Source: Candidatus Dadabacteria bacterium (GTDB taxonomy: Bacteria; Desulfobacterota_D; UBA1144; Nemesobacterales; Nemesobacteraceae). Taken from it: DNA of 64,000 nt. Made by a program: the position numbers and the translations under genes. This document shows, piece after piece, positions 38,564 through 46,635 of this stretch (position 1 is the first letter of the stretch; every line of letters begins with the position of its first letter). The stretch spans positions 800,198 through 864,197 of the forward strand of contig CATOTB010000001.1 in assembly GCA_951812945.1 (NCBI GenBank). The letters run 5' to 3'. The notes beneath the pieces are model-generated. The model was not told the origin of the DNA. It worked only from the letters and a program-made list of their open reading frames with translations, and ran no database searches.

Positions 38564-38829
38564 TAAGTTCCCTTCCGGTCGGGAATGCTTAATTTTGATT
38601 TTCCGCAATCGGCAGAAAAATAATTGTTCACTTTATAATACAGCCGCTACAAGAAATTATGAAACACTAGGACTAAAGATCTATTGATTGCCTAGTGTAA
38701 CACAAAAAAACTCAGGTTTCAAGAAAAAACAAAATTGCGGATTAAAAGACCAACCGCAAATCAAACGCAGAACCCTGTTCTTGTAATTCCACGATTGGAA
38801 CACCTTGGAATTTCGCTGCCGTCTATAGT

Positions 38830-39870
38830 TTATATAGCGACGGAGTTCAGAAGTTCTATGTCTTCGAGAGCTTTTCCAGAACCCATAACGACGCAATCAA
38901 GGGGCTGTTCAGCTTTTCTTATCTTGATGCCGGTTTTCTGTTCTATACGGCTGCGCAGTCCTTTGAGGAGCGAGCCGCCTCCGGCAAGCGTTATTCCTGA
39001 TTCAAAGACGTCCGCGGAGAGCTCCGGCGGAGTTCTTTCAAGCGTCTGCAAGATAGCCTCAACTATCTGGTTTACAGTTTCTTCAACCGCTTCTTCAATT
39101 TCTTCCATGTCAATGGAGAGCATCGAAGGAACACCGGAAATATTGTTTCTTCCGGTTACTTTCATCTGCATTTTTCTGGCGTTGCCTACTTCCGGGTGCG
39201 CGGAGAATTTTTTCTTAAGCTCCTCGGCTGTCCTAAATCCGATGACTATGTTGTGATTTCTTTTCAGCCACTGCTGTATGGCCTCGTCCATCTTGTCTCC
39301 GCCAATTTTGATTGATCTGCTTACAACTATCCCAGACAGGGCGATGACGGCTATTCCCGTGGTTCCGCCCCCTATGTCAACCACCATGTTTCCCGAAGGT
39401 CTGTCCACATCTATCCCGGATCCTATGGCAGCGCACATTGTTTCCTCAATAAGATATACCTTCCTTGCTCCTGCGGCTTCGGCCGATTCTCTTACGGCTC
39501 TTTTCTCCACTTCGGTGATCTCAAGCGGAACCGATATTATTACTCTTGGGCGCACGAAGCTTCTTTTGTTGCCGTTGGATTTCTTTATGAAGTACTCAAT
39601 CATTCTCTGGGCCGCATCAAAATCGGCTATAACCCCGTCGCGAAGCGGCCTAATGGCCCTGATTGAGCCCGGAGTTCTTCCGACCATCTCCCTGGCTTGC
39701 TTGCCAACCGCGATGAGTCTTGACCTTTGTCCCGGAATATCCTGCACGGCTACCACCGACGGTTCGTTGGACACTATCCCCTTGCCTTTTGAATATACAA
39801 GGGTGTTTGCAGTTCCGAGGTCAATTGCCAGATCGTTTGAAAAGTGTTTCAGAAGCCTATCCAGTATCAT
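38830..39870 (-). CDS. mreB: Rod-shape actin homologue MreB
   Basis: A 346-residue bacterial actin. ATP-binding landmarks: LAIDLGTANTLVYSKGKGIV near the start, VVDIGGGTTGIAVIALSG, and GITLAGGGSLLKGLRSRIE near the end. Filaments guide wall synthesis. First gene of mreB-mreC-mreD-mrdA-rodA. Confidence 0.97.
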   Translation of the reverse strand: MILDRLLKHFSNDLAIDLGTANTLVYSKGKGIVSNEPSVVAVQDIPGQRSRLIAVGKQAREMVGRTPGSIRAIRPLRDGVIADFDAAQRMIEYFIKKSNGNKRSFVRPRVIISVPLEITEVEKRAVRESAEAAGARKVYLIEETMCAAIGSGIDVDRPSGNMVVDIGGGTTGIAVIALSGIVVSRSIKIGGDKMDEAIQQWLKRNHNIVIGFRTAEELKKKFSAHPEVGNARKMQMKVTGRNNISGVPSMLSIDMEEIEEAVEETVNQIVEAILQTLERTPPELSADVFESGITLAGGGSLLKGLRSRIEQKTGIKIRKAEQPLDCVVMGSGKALEDIELLNSVAI

Positions 39871-39980
39871 TTCTTATAATTACCTCTTTTTTTCAGTTAA
39901 GACAGGTACTAAGCCCGAAAATACTCGCCGTACGCATCCATAAAACAGACGAGGCGACAACCAAATAAATTAACCATCTA

Positions 39981-40010
39981 ATTATAGCATTTTTTTTTAC
40001 TATTCAAAGC
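39981..40010 (-). promoter_or_regulatory. Putative promoter upstream of mreB
   Basis: Read on the minus strand, a perfect TATAAT (39986-39981) lies about 110 bp before the mreB ATG, preceded after a 15-16 bp A-rich spacer by TTTGAAT. It overlaps the end of ygfZ. The -35 match is weak. Confidence 0.35.
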
Positions 40011-41091
40011 GGCTGTAAAAGGGTTTTTCTATTATTTTTAGCGTGTTTGGAGTTTTATCGGCGGACTGTTCCCCGCGGGCGGTTATTTCCCCCTGAAAAT
40101 CGCGGAATTCCCTCCTTATATAGCCGATGGCGATATTTTCCCCGAGGGTCGGAGAGTATGTGGAAGAAGTTATTCTCCCCACTTTTTTTTCTTCCACCCA
40201 GAGCATGTCTCCGGGTGAGGTGCAGCCGTCTTGCTGCGCTGCGAAATACGCCAGATGCCAGTTGACTCTTCCTCTCCATTTTATCCTCGCTATTACCTCC
40301 TGCCCCACATAGCATCCTTTTTCGAAGTCAAGGGCGTTCCAGATACCGGCTTCAATGGGTATTGTGGAGATGTCCATATCCTTTCCGTAAACGGGAATCC
40401 CGGCCTCGATCCGTAGAATTTCAAGGGCTTCCTGTCCCGAAAGTCCCGGCGCCGGCGTGTTTTCCAAGAGGAGGTCCCAGACTTCCCTGGCCCTGCTGTT
40501 TTCAAAAAGAATGTCAAAACCGGTTTCTCCCGTTCTGTTGAGTTTCATTACGGTTGCCTCGTCGCAAGTCCTGTGGTCGTATTCGTTCATCTGTTCTGTG
40601 TTGATGCCGAGACGTTGTTCGATGAATTCTCCGCAACTGTGACCGCATGCGTGCAAAACGCAGTAATCTTCCGTGACGTCAAGCACTTCGGCCTTGTAAG
40701 AAAGCCTGAATTTGCGAAGAAGCTCCGCTACGTCCCCGCCCATGCCGGGTTCTGTGTCCATGTAGACCGAGTTTTCGTTTTTAAACACCCTCATGTCTGA
40801 AATCATTTTTCCCTTCGGGGTGAGTATCGTAGCGTAGGCGCCTGTCCCCGGGTTTTTTCCTTCTACGTCGTTTGTAAGCATTCCCTGCAGGAATTTTATG
40901 TGGTCCGATCCTCGAAGCATAATTTTTCCCCTGCTCGAGATATCTATAATGCCAACGGATTTCCTTACGGTTTTTGCCTCTTTTTCCGGGTCTCCGTAGC
41001 TTTTCGGAAGAAAAAATCCGCCCGTCTCGCCGAATACGGCTCCCCGGGCTGCGTGCTTGTCATGAAGCGGAGTTTTCTTTGCGGATTCCAT
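40000..41091 (-). CDS. ygfZ: Folate-binding protein YgfZ/GcvT-like
   Basis: A 363-residue protein with the GcvT fold. The signature for the YgfZ branch, KGCYVGQEVIARIKWRGRVN, is at about residues 248-267, with the single Cys known to be required. The start MESAKKTPLHDKHAARGAVF and VGIIDISSRGKIMLRGSDHI resemble aminomethyltransferase more than short YgfZ proteins. YgfZ helps iron-sulfur enzymes such as MiaB-type methylthiotransferases; mtaB is present in this window. An aminomethyltransferase role cannot be fully excluded. Confidence 0.85.
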   Translation of the reverse strand: MESAKKTPLHDKHAARGAVFGETGGFFLPKSYGDPEKEAKTVRKSVGIIDISSRGKIMLRGSDHIKFLQGMLTNDVEGKNPGTGAYATILTPKGKMISDMRVFKNENSVYMDTEPGMGGDVAELLRKFRLSYKAEVLDVTEDYCVLHACGHSCGEFIEQRLGINTEQMNEYDHRTCDEATVMKLNRTGETGFDILFENSRAREVWDLLLENTPAPGLSGQEALEILRIEAGIPVYGKDMDISTIPIEAGIWNALDFEKGCYVGQEVIARIKWRGRVNWHLAYFAAQQDGCTSPGDMLWVEEKKVGRITSSTYSPTLGENIAIGYIRREFRDFQGEITARGEQSADKTPNTLKIIEKPFYSRFE

Positions 41092-41213
41092 TAGTGTCTG
41101 CGCCTGTGCGGACGGTTTTTGCCCGCCGTCTTCATTTGTCTTATCTCTTGAAAAACCACTGCCTGAATGTAGTATAAAGTCCCTGTTCCAAAAAGAAATT
41201 GCAGGAGCGCGAA

Positions 41214-42158
41214 GTGAAAGAACTGAGAGAAAGCTACAAGGTTGTCATCATGGGTTCCGGCCCGGCAGGGCTCACTGCGGCACTCTACGCGGCGCGGGCG
41301 AATCTTGAGCCGCTCATATTTGAAGGGCCTGAAGCCGGCGGGCAGCTCACGACGACCACCGATGTTGAAAATTTCCCCGGGTTTCCAAACGGAATCATGG
41401 GTCCTGACCTTATGGACCTTATGAGGGAACAGTCGGAACGTTTCGGGGCGCAGTGCGTACAGAAGGCCGTGACCGCGGTTGATTTCTCGGAAAGGCCGTT
41501 TCGCGTATCAACGGAAGATGAGCAGATACTTGCCTCCACGTTCATTATCTCTTCGGGTGCCACTGCTAGGATGCTCGGTCTGCCATCCGAGCGGGAGCTT
41601 GTGGGCTACGGGGTTTCCACGTGTGCCACGTGCGACGGGTTTTTCTTCAGGGACAAGGAGCTTGTGGTTGTCGGGGGAGGTGACAGCGCTATGGAGGAAT
41701 CCACCTTTCTTACCAAGTTCGCTACCAAAGTCACGGTGATTCACAGGCGCGACAAGCTCAGAGCCTCGGTGATAATGCAGCAGAGAGCTACGGAAAACAA
41801 AAAAATAGATTTTATCTGGAATGGCGTTGTCGAGGATGTGCTGGGTTCGAGAGAGGATGGAGTAACGGGAGTTCGGATAAAAGACGTCGTAACCGGGGAG
41901 AGTTACGTGAAGGAATGTCAGGGCATGTTCGTGGCGATCGGGCATACTCCCAACAGCGAAATCTTCAGGGGACAGCTTGAAATGGACGATAACGGTTATC
42001 TGATCACCAAAGATGGCACCTCTGAAACGAATGTTGCAGGCGTTTTCGCTGCGGGCGACATACAGGATACAAGGTACAAACAAGCTATAACGGCGGCGGG
42101 AAGCGGGTGCATGGCGGCTATGGATGCGGAAAGATTCATAGAAGAGCATGGACTTTAA
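41214..42158 (+). CDS. trxB: Thioredoxin reductase
   Basis: A 314-residue flavoprotein that reduces thioredoxin with NADPH. FAD motif GSGPAGLTAALYAARA near residue 14, redox-active CATC in STCATCDGFFFRDKE (about residues 136-139), NADPH motif VVGGGDSAMEES, and AAGDIQDTRYKQAITAAGSG near the end. The GTG at 41214 follows AGGAG at a good distance and is preferred to the TTG at 41199. It precedes the tRNA pair. Confidence 0.96.
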   Translation: MKELRESYKVVIMGSGPAGLTAALYAARANLEPLIFEGPEAGGQLTTTTDVENFPGFPNGIMGPDLMDLMREQSERFGAQCVQKAVTAVDFSERPFRVSTEDEQILASTFIISSGATARMLGLPSERELVGYGVSTCATCDGFFFRDKELVVVGGGDSAMEESTFLTKFATKVTVIHRRDKLRASVIMQQRATENKKIDFIWNGVVEDVLGSREDGVTGVRIKDVVTGESYVKECQGMFVAIGHTPNSEIFRGQLEMDDNGYLITKDGTSETNVAGVFAAGDIQDTRYKQAITAAGSGCMAAMDAERFIEEHGL

Positions 42159-42176
42159 CCGCTTCGTGTCTTCACC

Positions 42177-42206
42177 TTGGACAAAGAGTTTTTATTCGGT
42201 TATACA
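42177..42206 (+). promoter_or_regulatory. Putative promoter for the tRNA-Val/tRNA-Asp pair
   Basis: TTGGAC (42177-42182) and TATACA (42201-42206) with an 18-bp spacer, 28 bp before the first tRNA base. Confidence 0.4.
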
Positions 42207-42234
42207 GATTGCCTGCTTTTTTGCATTTTTTTGC

Positions 42235-42309
42235 GGGCGGTTAGCTCAGCGGGAGAGCACCTGCCTTACAAGCAGGGGGTCACAGGTTCAAATCCTGTAC
42301 CGCCCACCA
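42235..42309 (+). tRNA. tRNA-Val (anticodon TAC)
   Basis: 75 bases with encoded CCA. Acceptor GGGCGGT pairs with ACCGCCC; anticodon arm CCTGC-CTTACAA-GCAGG with anticodon TAC; T arm CAGGTTCAAATCCTG. Confidence 0.97.
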
Positions 42310-42321
42310 TCTGATTTAAAC

Positions 42322-42399
42322 GGGGCCGTAGTTCAGCCTGGTTAGAACGCTGGCCTGTCAAGCCAGAGGTCGCGGGTTCGAATCCCGTCGGTCCCGCCA
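42322..42399 (+). tRNA. tRNA-Asp (anticodon GTC)
   Basis: 78 bases with encoded CCA, 12 bp after tRNA-Val and likely in one transcript. Acceptor GGGGCCG pairs with CGGTCCC (one G-U); anticodon arm CTGGC-CTGTCAA-GCCAG with anticodon GTC. The foreign-looking metal-resistance genes begin only 15 bp downstream. Confidence 0.97.
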
Positions 42400-42413
42400 C
42401 CCCAGTTAGAGAA

Positions 42414-42632
42414 TTATCCTTAGTCCGGAGTTCCATCCGTGATTGAAATCATATATACCCAAAACCTGCAGTTTCTTGGTAAATTCCCATGACAACTCGA
42501 ACTGGTATTTGTAATCGTCGTTGAAGTTGGTTTCCCATTCCCATTCGAAATCTGTACGGGATATGAGATCAAAACCGGAATTAATTCCAAGCCGGATCTC
42601 TTCTTCAGAGTGGCTATCATCCTAGCCACCAT
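42414..42632 (-). pseudogene. Orphan C-terminal fragment of an outer-membrane beta-barrel protein
   Basis: On the minus strand one frame is open for 71 codons to a TAA (42416-42414), but an in-frame TAG lies directly upstream and no start codon with a ribosome binding site is seen. The peptide alternates aromatic and polar residues in strand-length blocks (TDFEWEWETNFNDDYKYQFE, LSWEFTKKLQVLGIYDFNHG) and ends GWNSGLRIIL, like the last strands and closing beta-signal of an outer-membrane barrel. It is the gene nearest tRNA-Asp at the edge of the metal island, so it is probably a remnant left by insertion or deletion. Confidence 0.6.
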
Positions 42633-42675
42633 GCTTCATGCTTTCATGTATCGATCAATCTTCACCTTACATACA

Positions 42676-43050
42676 TTACTTGGCATCGTGGGTGTGGTAA
42701 TCATCAACTTTTATAATTTTGGTAATGCGATATACCTTGTCTTCACCAAGCTCGATGTGAAATTTGATTTTTTGGCCGGATGATAGGCTTTTCAAATCCA
42801 CACTTTCCGCCACATCTAAATCCATTGTCATTTCAGGCCAGTTCAACGCAGGAATGGGCGCATGTGTCAGATTGATTTTATTATTCATTCGGCTAACACT
42901 GTGAATAACACCAGATCCCATGACAACATCTTCATGCTGCATGGCTTTATGCTGGTGGTTTCCGTGATCATGCTTATGATGATCGGCATAGGCTGCTATT
43001 GGTAATATCAACGCAGACGCTAATAGTAAGGTTTTAAATATGTTTCTCAT
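42676..43050 (-). CDS. cusF: CusF-like periplasmic copper-binding protein
   Basis: A 124-residue exported protein: signal peptide (residues about 1-22, ALILPIAAYA), a His-rich linker (DHHKHDHGNHQHKAMQHED) and a CusF beta-barrel. In the barrel, GVIHSVSRMNNKINLTHAPI followed by NWPEMTMDLDV has the His, Trp and two Met that bind Cu(I)/Ag(I) in CusF. It hands metal to the Cus pump. The ATG overlaps the merR stop (ATGA), with GGAGG inside the end of merR. Confidence 0.9.
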   Translation of the reverse strand: MRNIFKTLLLASALILPIAAYADHHKHDHGNHQHKAMQHEDVVMGSGVIHSVSRMNNKINLTHAPIPALNWPEMTMDLDVAESVDLKSLSSGQKIKFHIELGEDKVYRITKIIKVDDYHTHDAK

Positions 43051-43475
43051 GATGGGCCTCCTTGTCCTAAGTAGTGAATAGATGGACAGCGTTTTGCAGG
43101 TGCTTGCCCCCCAAGGCAGTCATCTGCAAAATGCTCCAGTGCTATCAATGCGGTTTGCATATCTTCAATTATCTTGCGAAGCGCACCGATTTTTCCCTCA
43201 ACCATATCCAGAATGTCGACGCATATCGTATCACTGCTTTCATGCGACATGGTTAAAAGCTTTTTAATCTTTTCTAGGGTGAAGTTCATAACCTTGGCGT
43301 AGCAGATAAAATGCAAAACATCCAACGTATCTTTTCCGTACACACGATAGCCGTTTGGCGCTCTTCCTGCTTTACTCAACACACCAAGTTTTTCGTAATA
43401 ACGGATGGTATCAGCGGATACTCCGTTGATACCTGCCAATTTTCCTATGGTTACATATGGTTTTTTATCCATCAT
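43047..43475 (-). CDS. MerR-family metal-responsive regulator
   Basis: A 142-residue MerR regulator: winged helix (VTIGKLAGINGVSADTIRYY, then EKLGVLSKAGRAPNGYRVYG), a dimerisation helix and a C-terminal metal loop. Three cysteines at about 80, 116 and 126 (DTICVDIL and DDCLGGQAPAKRCPSI) resemble the three-Cys metal site of MerR/ZntR/PbrR relatives more than the two-Cys CueR type. The ATG at 43475 (or 43472) follows AAGGAGG, which overlaps the cusA stop. Unusually for MerR systems it is in the operon rather than divergent. Confidence 0.9.
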   Translation of the reverse strand: MMDKKPYVTIGKLAGINGVSADTIRYYEKLGVLSKAGRAPNGYRVYGKDTLDVLHFICYAKVMNFTLEKIKKLLTMSHESSDTICVDILDMVEGKIGALRKIIEDMQTALIALEHFADDCLGGQAPAKRCPSIHYLGQGGPS

Positions 43476-43476
43476 T

Positions 43477-46400
43477 TTAGACCTCCTTCGTTGAATTTTT
43501 GAAATGTCTGCCTTCCCAGAGGTAGTAAACGACTGGAATAACAACGAGTGTAAGGATTGTGGTGCTGGTCATACCGCCAAGCATTGGCAGTGCGATACGC
43601 CGCATCACATCAGAGCCAAGACCTTCGGTTATGAATATCGGCGCAAGCCCCACAAATATAGTCAACACGGTCATGAGTTTTGGCCGCACCCTTAAAACTG
43701 CGCCGTGCATCACTGCATCAGACAAATCTTTAAGATCTTTTGGAGGGTTTTGTCGTACTTGGTGATCGATATACAGAAGCATCACCACGGCGGTTTCTGC
43801 GGCAATCCCGCCAAGGGCGATAAAACCAACACCTACGGCTACTGAGAAATTATATCCTGCCAGATACAACGCCCACACGCCGCCAATCAAACCGAATGGT
43901 AATGACAGCATTACCATCAACGTGCGGTCTAACCTGCCGAAATGCAGCATTAGCAGCATAAAAATAATTAGAATAGCCGAGGGTACGGCAATGCGCATAC
44001 GGGCTTCGGCTTCAAGCATTTGCTCAAATTGCCCTGACCATTCAATCGCATAACCAGCCGGAAGCTTAACCTTGTCCGCTACGATCTTTTGCGCATCTTC
44101 AACATATGATCCAATGTCACGGTCCGCGATATCAACGAAAACCCAGCCTGTGAGCCTTGCATTCTCCGACTTAATCATTGGTGAGTCTTCAACAAATTCA
44201 ATCTTTGCAAGCTCACCTAGTGGAATATGTTGACCCATTGGGGTTGGAACCAAAACATCAGCCAGATCTTCAGGGTGTTCCCGGAAAGGCCGTTCATAGC
44301 GAAGCATGATGTTGTAACGCTCACGCCCTTGCACGGATTCTGATATTTTCATGCCGCCAAGCGTAATTTGGATGACGCGCTGGAACATGCCAAGGTCTAT
44401 ATTTTGCCGTGCTAGTTCATCACGGTTTGGCGTAATTTCGAGGTATTTGCCGCCAACCACACGATCCGCAAAGGCTGAACGCGTTCCCTCAGTATCCTTC
44501 ACTGCTGCTTCTACATCTAGGGCAATGCGACTGATTTCATTGAGGTCTGCACCAGATATCTTAATCCCGACCGGCGTGCGAATACCGGTTGAAATCATAT
44601 CTATGCGAATTTTGATAGGATAGCCCCAGCTATTAACCAAGCCTGGCAGCTTAACGGTTTTATCCAGTTCTTTAACCAGACCCTCGACCGTTAAACCTCT
44701 GCGCCACTCATCTTTGGGCTTGAGCTTGATCCAGCTTTCAATCATGGAAATCGGCGCTGGATCTGTCGCTGTGTCTGCACGGCCAACCTTACCAAATACA
44801 TGATGTACTTCTGGTACGGTTTTAATCAACCTGTTTGATTGTGATAAGATTTCTTTGGCCTTGGTAATGGATACCCCAGGCAAAGTGGTCGGCATATAAA
44901 GCAGCTCACCTTCATACAAAGCGGGCATAAATTCAGAACCTGTTCGTGATAACGGGATAGCCATACTTGCAAGCAATGCGACTGCAACACCGATTATCGC
45001 AATTTTGCGCGTTAAAGCTAGATTCAAGATCGGCGTATAGAGATGAACAAACCAACGATTAATCGGGTTGTCTTCTTCGCGCCTAATTTTACCCCGTACC
45101 AGCCACAACATCAGCACTGGCACAACCGTCACTGAAAGAATGGATGCAAAAGCCATTGCATAGGTCTTGGTAAAGGCCAACGGTGAAAATAAACGGAAGG
45201 ATTGGCCGGTGAGTGCAAATACCGGTAAAAAGGACACGGTAATAATCAGCAGAGAGAAAAACAGTCCTGGCCCGACTTCTTTTGCCGATAGAATAATTGC
45301 ATCACGCTTTTCTGCCGTAGTTGCGTCTTTTGGCATTTCCGAGAGCTTGCGGTGCGCATTTTCTACCATCACAATGGACGCGTCAACCATCGTGCCAATC
45401 GCAATCGCTATACCGCCAAGTGACATGATATTGGCCGTAATGCCCTGCATGGACATCACGATAAAGGCCGCTAAGACACCCAAGGGCAGTGTAATGATTG
45501 CAACAAAAGCTGACCTGACATGGAATAGGAAAATCAAACATACCAGCCCCACGACAATCGCCTCTTCAATCAGTTTGTGGTTAAGATATTTTACAGCGCC
45601 TTCAATCAGTGGGGCACGGTCGTAAACTGTCTCGATTTCTATGCCTTCGGGTAACCCTCGTTTTAATTCTTCCAGCTTTTTCTTTACACCCTCAATAACC
45701 GTTAAGGCATTTTCACCGGAGCGCATAACGATGACACCCCCGACCACTTCACCTTCGCCATTAAGCTCAACAATGCCTCGGCGTAGCTCTGGACCTTCGA
45801 TCACCCGCGCCACATCTGATAGAAGAACCGGTGTGCCACTTTTGGCATACACTACCACTTTTTTCAGTTCCTCAAGGTTGGTGATATAACCTTTGGAGCG
45901 TATCATTAGCTCCATTTCACCTTGCTCAATGACACGGCCGCCCACTTCTTTACTGGCCGCTTGTACGGCTTGGGTTATGCGGTGCAAGGGAACGTCATAA
46001 GCACGGAGACGATTGGGGTCGACCAACACCTGATATTCTTTAACGAATCCTCCGACAGAGGCGACTTCTGATACACCCTCAACGGTGGCCAGCTCGAATT
46101 TTAAGAACCAGTCTTGCAGCGTTCTCAAATACGACAGGTCATATTTGCCGGTTCGATCAACAACTGCATATTGATAAACCCAGCCAACACCGGTTGCATC
46201 CGGTCCAATCTGCGGAATTGCGTTTTGCGGCAAATTTCCCTGTATCTTGGATAAAGCCTCGATGACACGGCTTCGCGCCCAGTATTGATCAACATCATCT
46301 TCAAAAATGATGTAGACAAAAGATGTGCCGAACATCGAGAAGCCGCGCACGTCCTTGGTTTTTGGTAAACCAAGCATGGTAGTGGAAAGCGGGTATGTGA

Positions 46401-46635
46401 CCAAATCCTCGACAATTTGTGGTGATTGCCCTAGGAAATCTGTCCGGATAATGACTTGCGTATCTGATAAATCCGGTATCGCATCCAACGGGGTGTTTTT
46501 AACTGATATCCAACCCGCGACCAGTAGGACGATCATACCGACAAACACAAGGAGCTGGTTTCTAACCGACCACTCAATGACTTTGGCAACGCCGGATTTT
46601 GTTGGATCGTGGCTTAAGTGATTAGTGTCCTGCAT
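43477..46635 (-). CDS. cusA: CusA-type heavy-metal RND efflux pump
   Basis: A 1052-residue inner-membrane RND transporter of the HME family with 12 helices and two large periplasmic loops. Near the start it has NTPLDAIPDLSDTQVIIRTD, later TVYDRAPLIEGAVKYL, GIAIAIGTMVDASIVMVENAH (proton-relay helix) and the Met-containing SMIESWIKLKPKDEW typical of copper/silver exporters. It drives metal out across both membranes with CusB and CusC. Its end provides the ribosome site for merR; its start overlaps cusB by 14 bp. Confidence 0.95.
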   Translation of the reverse strand: MQDTNHLSHDPTKSGVAKVIEWSVRNQLLVFVGMIVLLVAGWISVKNTPLDAIPDLSDTQVIIRTDFLGQSPQIVEDLVTYPLSTTMLGLPKTKDVRGFSMFGTSFVYIIFEDDVDQYWARSRVIEALSKIQGNLPQNAIPQIGPDATGVGWVYQYAVVDRTGKYDLSYLRTLQDWFLKFELATVEGVSEVASVGGFVKEYQVLVDPNRLRAYDVPLHRITQAVQAASKEVGGRVIEQGEMELMIRSKGYITNLEELKKVVVYAKSGTPVLLSDVARVIEGPELRRGIVELNGEGEVVGGVIVMRSGENALTVIEGVKKKLEELKRGLPEGIEIETVYDRAPLIEGAVKYLNHKLIEEAIVVGLVCLIFLFHVRSAFVAIITLPLGVLAAFIVMSMQGITANIMSLGGIAIAIGTMVDASIVMVENAHRKLSEMPKDATTAEKRDAIILSAKEVGPGLFFSLLIITVSFLPVFALTGQSFRLFSPLAFTKTYAMAFASILSVTVVPVLMLWLVRGKIRREEDNPINRWFVHLYTPILNLALTRKIAIIGVAVALLASMAIPLSRTGSEFMPALYEGELLYMPTTLPGVSITKAKEILSQSNRLIKTVPEVHHVFGKVGRADTATDPAPISMIESWIKLKPKDEWRRGLTVEGLVKELDKTVKLPGLVNSWGYPIKIRIDMISTGIRTPVGIKISGADLNEISRIALDVEAAVKDTEGTRSAFADRVVGGKYLEITPNRDELARQNIDLGMFQRVIQITLGGMKISESVQGRERYNIMLRYERPFREHPEDLADVLVPTPMGQHIPLGELAKIEFVEDSPMIKSENARLTGWVFVDIADRDIGSYVEDAQKIVADKVKLPAGYAIEWSGQFEQMLEAEARMRIAVPSAILIIFMLLMLHFGRLDRTLMVMLSLPFGLIGGVWALYLAGYNFSVAVGVGFIALGGIAAETAVVMLLYIDHQVRQNPPKDLKDLSDAVMHGAVLRVRPKLMTVLTIFVGLAPIFITEGLGSDVMRRIALPMLGGMTSTTILTLVVIPVVYYLWEGRHFKNSTKEV

